Source: CAYMQB01 sp964392665 (lineage in GTDB: Bacteria; Hydrothermota; E44-bin80). From it: DNA of 42,119 bases. Made by a program: the position numbers and the translations under genes. Location of the stretch: the NCBI GenBank assembly GCA_964392665.1, contig CAYMQB010000021.1, positions 1-42,119 on the forward strand, read 5' to 3'. Within the stretch, counting starts at the first letter, position 1; the number at the start of each line of letters is the position of its first letter. Positions 23,325-31,939 of this stretch are shown here, piece after piece. The notes beneath the pieces were generated by a model. It saw only the letters and a program-made list of their open reading frames with translations, was not told the origin of the DNA and did no database searches.

Positions 23325-25817
23325 ATGTTGAGAAAAAAGAAGAAGAAAAAGAAAAACGGATTGGGAAGACACGAAAATGTGGAGGAAAAGAAACAGTATG
23401 AAGTTCTGCAAGAAGACATAAATCCTAAAAAAAGGATTTTTCGTTATCTTCCATTTATAATCCTTCTCGTTCTTGCTCTTATTTACTTTGCTCCATTTCT
23501 CTCCGGGAAGAAAATGATGTATGGTTCGGATTGGTTGCTTGGTGGTTACTCAAAAAGGGTTTGGTCGACTCAATATATATTGGAGAACAAAGAGATACCA
23601 ATGTGGTTTCCTCACATTTTTGGTGGTTGTCCTACCGTCGCAGCTTTTTTTGGTGACATTTTTTCACCGCATACACTTCTCTTCTTGATATTTCCGGTGC
23701 ACACTGTGTGGGCTTACCTTTTTGTCACATATATTTTTCTTGCAGGGGTTGGTATTTATCTTTTCCTAAAGGAAATGAAGCTCGGTTTTTATCCAGCCTT
23801 GTTCGGAGGTCTTGCATATATGTTTTCCGGTTCGCTAATCTCGACTACTTATGCAGGTCATCTCGGAAGACTTATTTCGGTAGCTCTGCTGCCATTAATG
23901 CTTTTATTCATTAATAAAGGTGTGAAAAGGCAAAAGCTTCATTTCTTCGTTTTTTTCTCCGGAATAACCGCATTGAGTTTTCTTGCAGGTCATTTTCAGA
24001 TGACATATTATGCAACAGGTATTGCAATTTTCTATCTAATCTTTTTGGTTTTTGGAGAGAGAAAAATTCTTAAGACAAGAGGCATTATCAAGATTGCATC
24101 GTTCTTTATAGTGTGTATTGTCGTTCTCACAATGCTCGTATCCATTTCCTTCTTACCGGTTCTTAGGAACCTTAGTTTTGGTGCAAGAGGGATTACCAAG
24201 GGTTATGAATATACGACTTCCTGGTCTATGCCCACCGCAGAATTGATAGACTTTGTTATTCCCGATTTTTCCGGGACATTAAATCACTACTGGGGTGAGA
24301 ATTACTTCAAGTTAAACAATGAATATATGGGAATTTTGCCCATTATTCTTCTAATTATTGGTGTTTTCTTTTGTTTCAAAGATAGAAGAGTGAAGTTCTT
24401 TTTCTTTACAGGTTTAGCTGCAATGTTCCTTGCATTGGGCAAGAACACGGCGGTATTTAAGATAGCCTATTACATAATTCCCGGTATAAAGAAATTTAGA
24501 GCTCCTTCATTAATATTCTTTGTGATGGTTCTGTGTGTTACTGTAATAGCGGCTTTTGGTATGAAAAGAGTGCTTGAGAGAAAAGACAACAAAAGAATAC
24601 TAATGACGATTCTCGTTTTTATGGCTTGTTTACTCGTTTTTACTTTTGTTGCTGCGGTAGGAAAAGAAGGTATAGTTTCGTTTCTGAAGACTCATTTCTC
24701 GTATATGCAGTTATCTCAGGGATCAAACAAGCTGAAAGCCTTCACCGAAAACTATTCATTTTTTGTCAGGGGACTGGGAAAGGCATTGCTTTTCTCCATA
24801 CTAAGTTTCATACTAATCCTTTCATTTGTAAAGGACAAGTTAAAAGCAGTTTATGTTATTCCAGTTCTATTACTTATTCTCATTATAGATCAGTGGTCAG
24901 TGGAAAAACGTTTCCTTGAATCATCTCCTAATCCCAGGGAATACTACGAGAAGGACGGAGTAATTTCGTTTTTTGAAAAAGATGAAAGCATATTCAGGAT
25001 TTTTCCTTTTCAGTATGGAAGGTCGAACGACGGAATTCTGTTTATGAACGGCATTCAGAGCCTTGGAGGTTATCATCCTAATCCGTTAAGGAGGTATCAG
25101 GAGTTGACGGGAGCAGGAGAGAGCGTGATGTTCAACCCGGAGAACCTACTTCGACATACCAGGTTGCTTGATATTCTGAATTGTAAGTATGTGGTAGGAG
25201 TGCCGCTTCCAGATGACACTATGAGATTCGATGAAAGAAGCAGAATGCAGATAAGACAATTAAGAGAGTATTACTCAAAGTTCAATCGGGTCCATCAAGG
25301 ACAGTATGCTATATATGAAAATCCCAAGGATTTGACAAGAGCTTTTTTTGTTGAGGATTACAGAGTTTTCGATAACAAGGATGATTTACTAAAATTTATG
25401 GAAACAGACGAATTTCAGCCTGAAAGAAAAGTATTGCTGGAAAGGAAGCCTGATATTATTCATCCGGATACAATAATAGGAGGTTCCGAGGTAGTTATCA
25501 AGAAATACAATGCAAATACAATCGAGTTGGATGTCGATGCAAAAACCGAAGGTTTTCTTGTGTTGAGTGAAAACTATTATCCTCGTTTCAACGCCTATGT
25601 AGATGGTATAAAGAGAAGGGTTTACATTGCGAATTATACATTAAGGGCAGTAGCAATTGAAAAGGGAAAACACGTTGTTGTTTTTGCATATGAGGATAGT
25701 TCTTACACAGCAGGTAAGATATTCTCCATAATCGGATTCGTTATTCTGCTATTGAGTTTTGTTTTTCAGTTTATTGGAAAGCGAAAAAATTTAGTAGCAT
25801 CCGATTCGAATATGTGA
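23325..25817 (+). CDS. YfhO-like polytopic membrane protein
   Basis: This 830-residue protein starts with a very lysine-rich cytoplasmic tail (KKKKKKK at residues 4-10), then about twelve or more membrane helices, then a soluble beta-rich C-terminal domain. GSDWLLGGYSKRVW and WFPHIFGGCPTVAAFFGDIFSPHTLLF resemble the first exoplasmic loop of YfhO/GT-C proteins. ENYYPRFNAYVDGIKRRVYIANYTLRAVAIEKGKHVVVFAYE matches the usual YfhO C-terminus. Family members are implicated in glycosylation of envelope polymers using lipid-linked sugars; the acceptor here is unknown. AAAGGAGG sits 1 nt before the ATG and 4 nt before a TTG at 23328, so translation may begin at 23328. Confidence 0.85.
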   Translation: MLRKKKKKKKNGLGRHENVEEKKQYEVLQEDINPKKRIFRYLPFIILLVLALIYFAPFLSGKKMMYGSDWLLGGYSKRVWSTQYILENKEIPMWFPHIFGGCPTVAAFFGDIFSPHTLLFLIFPVHTVWAYLFVTYIFLAGVGIYLFLKEMKLGFYPALFGGLAYMFSGSLISTTYAGHLGRLISVALLPLMLLFINKGVKRQKLHFFVFFSGITALSFLAGHFQMTYYATGIAIFYLIFLVFGERKILKTRGIIKIASFFIVCIVVLTMLVSISFLPVLRNLSFGARGITKGYEYTTSWSMPTAELIDFVIPDFSGTLNHYWGENYFKLNNEYMGILPIILLIIGVFFCFKDRRVKFFFFTGLAAMFLALGKNTAVFKIAYYIIPGIKKFRAPSLIFFVMVLCVTVIAAFGMKRVLERKDNKRILMTILVFMACLLVFTFVAAVGKEGIVSFLKTHFSYMQLSQGSNKLKAFTENYSFFVRGLGKALLFSILSFILILSFVKDKLKAVYVIPVLLLILIIDQWSVEKRFLESSPNPREYYEKDGVISFFEKDESIFRIFPFQYGRSNDGILFMNGIQSLGGYHPNPLRRYQELTGAGESVMFNPENLLRHTRLLDILNCKYVVGVPLPDDTMRFDERSRMQIRQLREYYSKFNRVHQGQYAIYENPKDLTRAFFVEDYRVFDNKDDLLKFMETDEFQPERKVLLERKPDIIHPDTIIGGSEVVIKKYNANTIELDVDAKTEGFLVLSENYYPRFNAYVDGIKRRVYIANYTLRAVAIEKGKHVVVFAYEDSSYTAGKIFSIIGFVILLLSFVFQFIGKRKNLVASDSNM

Positions 25818-25840
25818 CACTAACTCAATCAATAAAATTA

Positions 25841-25870
25841 TTGACAAAGTGGAAAATATATGTTTATAAT
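25841..25870 (+). promoter_or_regulatory. promoter of the TIM-barrel-like gene
   Basis: TTGACA (25841-25846) and TATAAT (25865-25870) with an 18-nt spacer. The start site is near 25877, and the leader carries AAAAAGGAG at 25911-25919. Confidence 0.82.
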
Positions 25871-25926
25871 AATAGCATGTTATCATTAGAATTTGTGGTA
25901 TTTGGACTATAAAAAGGAGTTTGGTT

Positions 25927-26904
25927 TTGAAAATCGGTGTAAGCTATTTCGGCAATAGGATTCTTGAACATGTTGCAACAGATATGCGTCTTCTGAAAAC
26001 GATTGGATTCAACTTCGTGGTTCATACCTACAGTGAGAATGATTTCGAGTTTTACGAAAAAACTATGTATGACATTGTGAAAATTACAAAAGAAGAGGGT
26101 ATGGAGGTGTGGCTGGATCCCTGGGGTGTAGGTGGTTTTTTTGGTGGAGAAGCTTATAGTTCATGGGTTTTGAAGCATCCAAAGATTTGCCAGATAGATT
26201 CGATTTTCGAAAGGGTGCCCGCTGCATGTCCGAATAACGGAAATTTCAGAAAGATGATGAAAACCTGGATAAAAAGTGCAGGGGGGAGTGGGGCAGATTT
26301 TGTTTTTTGGGATGAACCTCACTTTTTTGAGAACTTTTCAAAGGCTGGGATGTGGTGTTGTCGTTGTCCTTCCTGTGTGAAAAAATTTGAGAAGATATAT
26401 GGCAAAAAATTCCCGGTCAAGAAAAGTTCAAAGATTGAGTTTTTTAAGATGGAATCCATAATTGATTTCCTGGATTTTGCAACAAAAGAATCGGAAAAAG
26501 AAGGTTTAAGAAATGCTGTTTGTATTCTCCCGGAAGCGGAAGAGGCTTTTCTGACAAAAATTGCGACACTGCCGAGTCTCGAGGTTCTTGCAACTGATCC
26601 TTACGGGATTCTTTTTGACAAACCCTTGAATGAATATATAAAAAATGAGGCAAGGAGACTTAAACGAGCAGCGGAAAGGTTTGGAAAGCAGGTGCAGATC
26701 TGGGCACAGGCATTTAAAGTTCCACACGAAAAGAACAAAACTGTCATTGATGGGATGGATCAAACAAAAAAGCTTGGTGTAGATAGTATTGCAGTTTGGG
26801 GTTACAAAGCTTGTAAGTACATATCAAGTATAGCATCGGAATCTCCCGATGAATTGTGGAATATGATAGAAGAATGGGTCATGAAGAATGAAGAGGATGG
26901 GTAG
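25927..26904 (+). CDS. uncharacterised TIM-barrel-like protein with cysteine cluster
   Basis: I do not recognise a named family. The 325-residue protein has the look of a glycoside-hydrolase-like barrel. KIGVSYFGNRILEHVATDMRLLKTIGFNFVVHTY is a typical first beta-alpha unit. ADFVFWDEPHF has a strand-end Asp-Glu pair (D129, E130), a common catalytic position. WCCRCPSCVKKFEKIYG (C144, C145, C147, C150) is a likely zinc or structural cysteine cluster of the type seen in some sugar-active barrels. IWAQAFKVP and SIAVWGYKACKYIS look like later strands. There is no signal peptide, so it is cytoplasmic. The start is TTG 25927, 7 nt after GGAG; a TTG at 25921 is too close to it. It shares a transcript with the PH-like gene. 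Confidence 0.75.
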   Translation: MKIGVSYFGNRILEHVATDMRLLKTIGFNFVVHTYSENDFEFYEKTMYDIVKITKEEGMEVWLDPWGVGGFFGGEAYSSWVLKHPKICQIDSIFERVPAACPNNGNFRKMMKTWIKSAGGSGADFVFWDEPHFFENFSKAGMWCCRCPSCVKKFEKIYGKKFPVKKSSKIEFFKMESIIDFLDFATKESEKEGLRNAVCILPEAEEAFLTKIATLPSLEVLATDPYGILFDKPLNEYIKNEARRLKRAAERFGKQVQIWAQAFKVPHEKNKTVIDGMDQTKKLGVDSIAVWGYKACKYISSIASESPDELWNMIEEWVMKNEEDG

Positions 26905-26919
26905 AGAATTTAAATCTGT

Positions 26920-27417
26920 ATGAGAAAATTCAGTTTCTCCGTGCATCCTGTATTGAAATTACCGTGGGAATTGTTCCTTTTACTGTGTTTTGCTGGAATG
27001 GTCTGGGGAGTCATTATTCATGACAGGGAAGTTATTTTGCCATGTATTGTAGGTATTCTGATCTTCTCCGTTTTTTTTTCTATTAGGAGATTTTCCTTTA
27101 TTGTTTTGGGTGATAGGAGCCTAAAAATCAAACTTGGATTTATCGCAGAATGCGAACTTCCTATCTCTTCAATTGAGAGTGTTTCAATTGTGGAGCACAA
27201 GGCTATTTCAGGAATTGGGGTAAGGGCATGCGGTGGGGGAGAAACTGCAATAGTTACAAGAACAGGAGAGGTTGTTCGCATACAATTAAGAAACAAAGGT
27301 TCTCTCAAACTATTCAAAGTTTTTAAGATAACTTATAATTTACTGCGACTCTCTCCTGAAAAACAAGGTGAATTTATTGAGAGTTTGAAAACATACATAG
27401 GAACATATAAATCGTAA
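26920..27417 (+). CDS. membrane protein with bacterial PH-like domain
   Basis: This 165-residue protein has two adjacent membrane helices near the N-terminus (LPWELFLLLCFAGMVWGVII and ILPCIVGILIFSVFF). A small beta-rich domain follows with the LGFIAECELPISSIESVSIVEHK pattern of bacterial pleckstrin-homology-like proteins, and a C-terminal helix. IVTRTGEVVRIQLRNKG is a further strand pair. The role is unknown; such domains usually sit on the cytoplasmic membrane face. It starts 15 nt after the TIM-barrel gene and has no evident Shine-Dalgarno. Confidence 0.65.
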   Translation: MRKFSFSVHPVLKLPWELFLLLCFAGMVWGVIIHDREVILPCIVGILIFSVFFSIRRFSFIVLGDRSLKIKLGFIAECELPISSIESVSIVEHKAISGIGVRACGGGETAIVTRTGEVVRIQLRNKGSLKLFKVFKITYNLLRLSPEKQGEFIESLKTYIGTYKS

Positions 27418-27473
27418 GCAACAAATTCACAATAATTTCCAGGGGATATTTTTATGTGTGAGAGCATAATTAC

Positions 27474-28205
27474 ATGAAAAAAGTAATTTATTGTATTTCC
27501 GATGCACATCTTGGAGCGGGCAATTGTGAAGTGGAACGCAGGAAAAAAGAAAACCTATTGAAGTTTATGGATAAGGTTAAGGATGAAAAAGCAGATCTAA
27601 TTATTGCGGGTGACCTATTCGATTTCTACTTCGAGTACAGTTCCGTGATTCCGCTTAGATTTTTCGATGTGTTAGCGAAGCTAAAAGAGATCAGGAAAGC
27701 TGGTTCTTCAGTTTGGTTTATAGCAGGAAATCATGATTACTGGGTTGGTCCCTTTTTTGAAAAAGATATAGGTGTGAAAGTTTATAGAGAAACAATGAAG
27801 TTTAAGTTCCTGAACAAAAAGATTTTTATCGCTCATGGAGATGGGCTTGGAAGATTTGACCTTGGACATTTTCTTCTTCAGCTTTTTCTCAGGCAGCGTT
27901 CGAATATTTTTCTATTCTCTCTAATTCATCCGAACCTTGCTTATGCCTTAGGAAGATGGGTGTCAAAAATGAGCAGGCAGAAGTCTGGAAACAACAAGTT
28001 TAATATAACTGACCACCCTTTGAAAAGGTTTGTGAAGCGAATGTGGGCTAATGGCTACGATATCGTAATTTTGGGGCATATTCACTATCCTTATTTAGAG
28101 ATTTCAAACAGGAAAGTATTTGCGCTAATTGGAGACTGGATAGGGAATTTTTCTTATATTTGTCTTTCAGAAGAAGGCGTAACACTAAATTATTTCACGG
28201 GATAA
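27474..28205 (+). CDS. LpxH-like metallophosphoesterase (UDP-2,3-diacylglucosamine hydrolase family)
   Basis: This 243-residue calcineurin-like phosphoesterase has all five metal motifs: SDAHLG, GDLFDFYF, GNHDYW, HGDG and GHIHYP. Overall layout and length match LpxH, which cleaves UDP-2,3-diacylglucosamine to lipid X in lipid A synthesis at the inner membrane. A basic, hydrophobic middle (RQRSNIFLFSLIHPNLAYALGRWVSK) resembles the LpxH cap. LpxH paralogues of other function exist and no other lpx gene is in the window, so the exact substrate is uncertain. It ends convergent with ftsX, 33 nt apart. Confidence 0.8.
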   Translation: MKKVIYCISDAHLGAGNCEVERRKKENLLKFMDKVKDEKADLIIAGDLFDFYFEYSSVIPLRFFDVLAKLKEIRKAGSSVWFIAGNHDYWVGPFFEKDIGVKVYRETMKFKFLNKKIFIAHGDGLGRFDLGHFLLQLFLRQRSNIFLFSLIHPNLAYALGRWVSKMSRQKSGNNKFNITDHPLKRFVKRMWANGYDIVILGHIHYPYLEISNRKVFALIGDWIGNFSYICLSEEGVTLNYFTG

Positions 28206-28238
28206 AAAAGGGTGAGTTTTCTTGTCGTTATATTTGTA

Positions 28239-29120
28239 TTATCTTCCTTTCGGAAGCTGAACGCCGATAGGTGCGTGGAGGAACTTCTTGACGGAAATGT
28301 GACTTCCTATGTAACCCAAGAGAGTTCCAAAAACAAGCACAATAATAAAAAGCTCTCTTGTTATCTGAACAAAATCTCCCAATCTTGAAGCAAATAGATT
28401 GTAAACTCCAAAAAGGAGTCCACTGGCTACTGCACCTGCTAAGATGCCTTCAATAATTCCTTCTACAAGAAAAGGGCTTACAATAAATTTGTGTGTTGCT
28501 CCTACCAGTTCCATTATCTCGATTTGATTTCTTCTCGCAAATACTGTTAGTTTGATTGTATTTGCAACAACAAATATGGAAGAAAGACTTATTATTAAGC
28601 CAAGAATGAGGTCTACACCTACAAGTATTTTAACAACCTTATCGAGAATTTCCACCCATTCCTTGCCGTATTTGATTTCTTCTATACCAGGCATTGCATC
28701 TATTTTAACTGCAAGTTCTTGAAGGTTCTTGGGGTCTTTGTAACTTTCATACAATATTACATCAAATGATGCCGGTAAAGGATTTGATTCGAGTGCTTCA
28801 AGAAGGTCGGAATTGTCTCCCAGATCCTCTCTAAATTGTTCAAGTGCTTGTTGCTTTGAAATGAATATAACCTCTTTTACACCCACCAGGGAAGAAAGAT
28901 TTTGTTTTAATGCGCTTATGTTTTCATTCGTCAGGTTATCTTTCAGGAAAGCTGTTATTTCGACCTTTTCTTCAGCCTTGCGAATTAATAGGAACAGATT
29001 AACAGTGGAGATAAGAAATAGTCCGAAGATGAAAAGTGAAAAGAACATAACCCCGAAGGTGACAAAAGCCATGAGTTTGTTTTTTGATAATCCCCTGAAA
29101 GCTTCTTTAAGTATAAACAT
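28239..29120 (-). CDS. ftsX: cell division protein FtsX
   Basis: This 293-residue membrane protein has one N-terminal helix (MAFVTFGVMFFSLFIFGLFL), a periplasmic domain (about 50-165) with KVEITAFLKDNLTNENI and MPGIEEIKYGKEWVE, and three C-terminal helices with the FtsX/MacB-type core (TIKLTVFARRNQIEIMELVGAT). FtsX transmits ATP-driven FtsE movements to periplasmic peptidoglycan hydrolases during division. It starts 6 nt after ftsE and has no clear Shine-Dalgarno, so coupling is likely. No EnvC or NlpD-like activator is in the window. Confidence 0.94.
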   Translation of the reverse strand: MFILKEAFRGLSKNKLMAFVTFGVMFFSLFIFGLFLISTVNLFLLIRKAEEKVEITAFLKDNLTNENISALKQNLSSLVGVKEVIFISKQQALEQFREDLGDNSDLLEALESNPLPASFDVILYESYKDPKNLQELAVKIDAMPGIEEIKYGKEWVEILDKVVKILVGVDLILGLIISLSSIFVVANTIKLTVFARRNQIEIMELVGATHKFIVSPFLVEGIIEGILAGAVASGLLFGVYNLFASRLGDFVQITRELFIIVLVFGTLLGYIGSHISVKKFLHAPIGVQLPKGR

Positions 29121-29126
29121 TTTTTA

Positions 29127-29825
29127 CTATAGTTTGTCGAGAAAAATCTCTTCTTTTAGATTCTCCTTTGTATCTTCTATCACTTCTCCGGATTTCAATG
29201 CTATTTTTCTATATGGACTTCTCTTTACCATGCCAAGTTCGTGTGTTGCCATTATTACAGCTGTTCCCGAGGCATTTATGTCTTTGAGAAGGTTTAAAAT
29301 GTTTTTTGTGCTTTCCGGGTCGACATTACCAGTTGGTTCATCGGCAATCAATATGAAAGGTTCTCTGACAAGTGCTCTTGCAATGGCAACTCTCTGCTGC
29401 TCTCCACCTGAAAGTTGGTAAGGGAAGGAGTCTCTCTTGTGGCTGAGGCCAACATCAGCGAGTGTTTTTAGTACTTTTTCCTTGATTAATTTTCTCGGTG
29501 TTGAGGTTACCTGTAAGGCAAAAGAAACATTATCAAAAATATCTCTATCCTGAAGGAGTTTAAAGTCCTGAAAAATGACGCCCAATTTTCTTCTGAGTAA
29601 CGGAATTTCTTTTGTTTTTATACTGGATGAATGGAAGCCCGAAACTATGACTTCACCGTTAGTGGGAAAAAGGTCCATATAAATAAGTCTTAGAAGGGTT
29701 GTTTTCCCGCATCCGGAAGGACCTGTAACAAAAATGAATTCACCTTTATCAATCTTCAGACTAACATTTTTCAGTCCATACCATTGTTTGGCAAAAATTA
29801 CATCTGTGTCGTATATCTGTATCAT
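29127..29825 (-). CDS. ftsE: cell division ATP-binding protein FtsE
   Basis: This 232-residue ABC ATPase has Walker A GPSGCGKTT, Q-loop FQDFKLL, signature LSGGEQQR, Walker B LIADEPTGNVD and the switch histidine in MATHELGMV. It pairs with FtsX in the next gene. MIQIYDTDVIFAKQWYGLKNVSLKI is a typical FtsE opening. There is no Shine-Dalgarno, and the -10 box lies only 8 nt upstream, so the mRNA appears to be leaderless. Confidence 0.94.
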   Translation of the reverse strand: MIQIYDTDVIFAKQWYGLKNVSLKIDKGEFIFVTGPSGCGKTTLLRLIYMDLFPTNGEVIVSGFHSSSIKTKEIPLLRRKLGVIFQDFKLLQDRDIFDNVSFALQVTSTPRKLIKEKVLKTLADVGLSHKRDSFPYQLSGGEQQRVAIARALVREPFILIADEPTGNVDPESTKNILNLLKDINASGTAVIMATHELGMVKRSPYRKIALKSGEVIEDTKENLKEEIFLDKL

Positions 29826-29833
29826 TATGAAGT

Positions 29834-29862
29834 AAAATATACTAAGTCTCGGGTTTTGTCAA
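29834..29862 (-). promoter_or_regulatory. promoter of ftsEX, predicted leaderless
   Basis: On the minus strand TTGACA (29862-29857) and TATTTT (29839-29834) are 17 nt apart. Eight nucleotides separate the -10 box from the ftsE ATG at 29825, so transcription should start at or next to the ATG. Confidence 0.72.
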
Positions 29863-29878
29863 CACATTTCTCGAGTGC

Positions 29879-31939
29879 TCATTTTCTTTTTAGCACAATT
29901 AGATCTTCCTTCAATTCTCCCATTAGTTGCCAGCAAGTTTTGTAATTTTCATAATTTGCGGGCTCAATTAGAGTAGAATTACGTTTGTATTTGTCGGTGT
30001 AAGTTATTTGGTTGTCCTTTACGGTAAATGTAGAGGTAAAAGTCAGGAAGCCCTTACTGTAATTTCTGTTTTTGCCTGTGTGATAAACCGCAAAGGATTT
30101 TGGAAAAACGAACTGTATTTTGTGATTTATCTCATCGAACGTGTAGAAGAATAGAGGTAAGTCCCTTTCAATAGCACCGACAGAGGCTGCGGAATAGTTG
30201 ATCCCGGGTAGGGAAACAAGTAAGTAATTGCCTGCCACAGTGGCAAAACCGTTTATTTTGTAATGTATGTCCATTGTGACTTTTTGCTTGAGGTTGGAGA
30301 GCGGGGAAATATAATAGTCGAGTAGTTTAGCGCCGGGATATATGGAAGCAACTCTTTTCTCAATTACTTTTCTCACTTCTTCCTCTTTCATTTCTTTTAG
30401 GTGTCTAACCTCAACTCCATATCCTCCATAGAGATATTCCTTCTGTTTGATATCGCATGAACCATCTTCCTCGATTTTTACAAGCATTTGAATGCTTTGT
30501 TTTTCGTTCTCAAGCAGAGGTATATTTACGAATTTCCCGTCAGAGCCAAGGACCAGACCTGGCTCTCCCTGTACTTGATAGTTCAAGTATCCTTGGGAAT
30601 AGTTATCGTTTCTCGGGTCAAGGAACAATGTGTCGCTATCATTACTTACGAGTAGAATCGCATATGAGAACTGCGTTGGAGAAGGTACATTCCTAACAAG
30701 ACTACCAGATGTTTTTTCAGTTGTCAGGATAATTTTGCTTTCGATGCCTGTTTTCTTGAGTAATGCATATAGGAAGTATGTTTTATCAAGGCTGTTTGCA
30801 TATTTGAGCTTGTATATTGTTTTAATGCTCCTTGCAACAGGAATGGTCGCATTTATTGGGACCGCCGCATATCTAATTTCTCTGCATGTCAGTTCGTAAA
30901 GCGAATCGATTCTTTCTTGAGGCTTTAATGAGTGTATTTTACTGAGTCTTGATAGTAATTCAGTAGGATATACAAGACTATCGTAAAGCGACGATGAGAA
31001 TAGAGAATCAACATATTTCCAACTCATAGAGGAAGCAAAGGTTAATCTTGGGAAAATGTCCTTAAAAGGGGGTGCCAAATTCTCATGTTTTTTCCCTTCG
31101 ATACTACGGAGTGTCCAGATATATTTGATTCTGTCTTTCTTTTTTATAATAATTGGTTTGAGCAAACTGTTGGATTCATACTTAATCTTATGGGTTGCTG
31201 GAATATTTACAACAACAGAATCGGTTTCCGTTGGTTCCCAGCCAGCAAAATTTATACTTGCATAGAAAGGTTTTTCAGGTTTTTCTTTCCCGGAAATTTG
31301 GTAGGAATAGTCGAGAATGGAACCGATACGTGATTCGGGTATGGCGAATTTTTTTTGCCTTAAGTTGTTATATGCTAAGAAACTGCGGTAGAAAGGAGCA
31401 TCCTCGATTGCATTTTCCCTTATGGAAACGGTATTTCCATCGTAGGTTATCCCTCTTGCGAAAAGCAATTTTGCTTTTTCGGTATATGAATGATAGTAAA
31501 ATCTTTGATTTGCTACAGATTTTCCTCTCTCCTGTAACACCTTGTTTATCACCCTAAATAGTTTCTCAAAATGACCATCAGCACGAAGGTAAAATTCTCG
31601 ATTTCTAAGTAATGTAATGTAACCACCCTCTTTATACCAGGATTTTTCTTTCTTATTTAGCATACGGATTAATAAAGGGTCGTTAATATCTTGTTTCGAT
31701 GTCCACCAATCGCCCGATCTTTTGCGTGTGAAGTCAATACTGCTAACAAGTGACTTGTGAAATCTCAAGGTTGTGTCTTTTGTGCTGAAAAGAAGTGTAT
31801 CTCCCTTCCACCACAGCAATTGTCCGGCAAACTCTTCGCCACTTCTCAAATATAGATTGTCTCTATTACCAAATTTATCAGTTTTTGTAGGAGCACACGA
31901 TAAAACAACAAGAACTAATAATACAGATAGTTTCTTTAT
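29879..31939 (-). CDS. DUF3857/transglutaminase-like lipoprotein with degenerate catalytic site
   Basis: This 686-residue protein has a transglutaminase-like region in which the core motif GDC is replaced: KYANSLDKTYFLYALLKKTG has Ser (about 383) where the catalytic Cys belongs, and the His position is Ser/Tyr. Enzyme activity is therefore unlikely. Using an ATG, GTG or TTG start gives only a TTG at 31849 with no ribosome site and no export signal. Reading back in frame to ATA at 31939-31937 gives KKLSVLLVLVVLSCAP, a complete lipoprotein signal with lipobox LSC. AGGAGG lies 4 nt before that ATA, which overlaps the upstream stop as ATAA. It is probably an outer-membrane or periplasmic lipoprotein acting with the upstream paralogue. 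Confidence 0.8.
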   Translation of the reverse strand: MKKLSVLLVLVVLSCAPTKTDKFGNRDNLYLRSGEEFAGQLLWWKGDTLLFSTKDTTLRFHKSLVSSIDFTRKRSGDWWTSKQDINDPLLIRMLNKKEKSWYKEGGYITLLRNREFYLRADGHFEKLFRVINKVLQERGKSVANQRFYYHSYTEKAKLLFARGITYDGNTVSIRENAIEDAPFYRSFLAYNNLRQKKFAIPESRIGSILDYSYQISGKEKPEKPFYASINFAGWEPTETDSVVVNIPATHKIKYESNSLLKPIIIKKKDRIKYIWTLRSIEGKKHENLAPPFKDIFPRLTFASSMSWKYVDSLFSSSLYDSLVYPTELLSRLSKIHSLKPQERIDSLYELTCREIRYAAVPINATIPVARSIKTIYKLKYANSLDKTYFLYALLKKTGIESKIILTTEKTSGSLVRNVPSPTQFSYAILLVSNDSDTLFLDPRNDNYSQGYLNYQVQGEPGLVLGSDGKFVNIPLLENEKQSIQMLVKIEEDGSCDIKQKEYLYGGYGVEVRHLKEMKEEEVRKVIEKRVASIYPGAKLLDYYISPLSNLKQKVTMDIHYKINGFATVAGNYLLVSLPGINYSAASVGAIERDLPLFFYTFDEINHKIQFVFPKSFAVYHTGKNRNYSKGFLTFTSTFTVKDNQITYTDKYKRNSTLIEPANYENYKTCWQLMGELKEDLIVLKRK

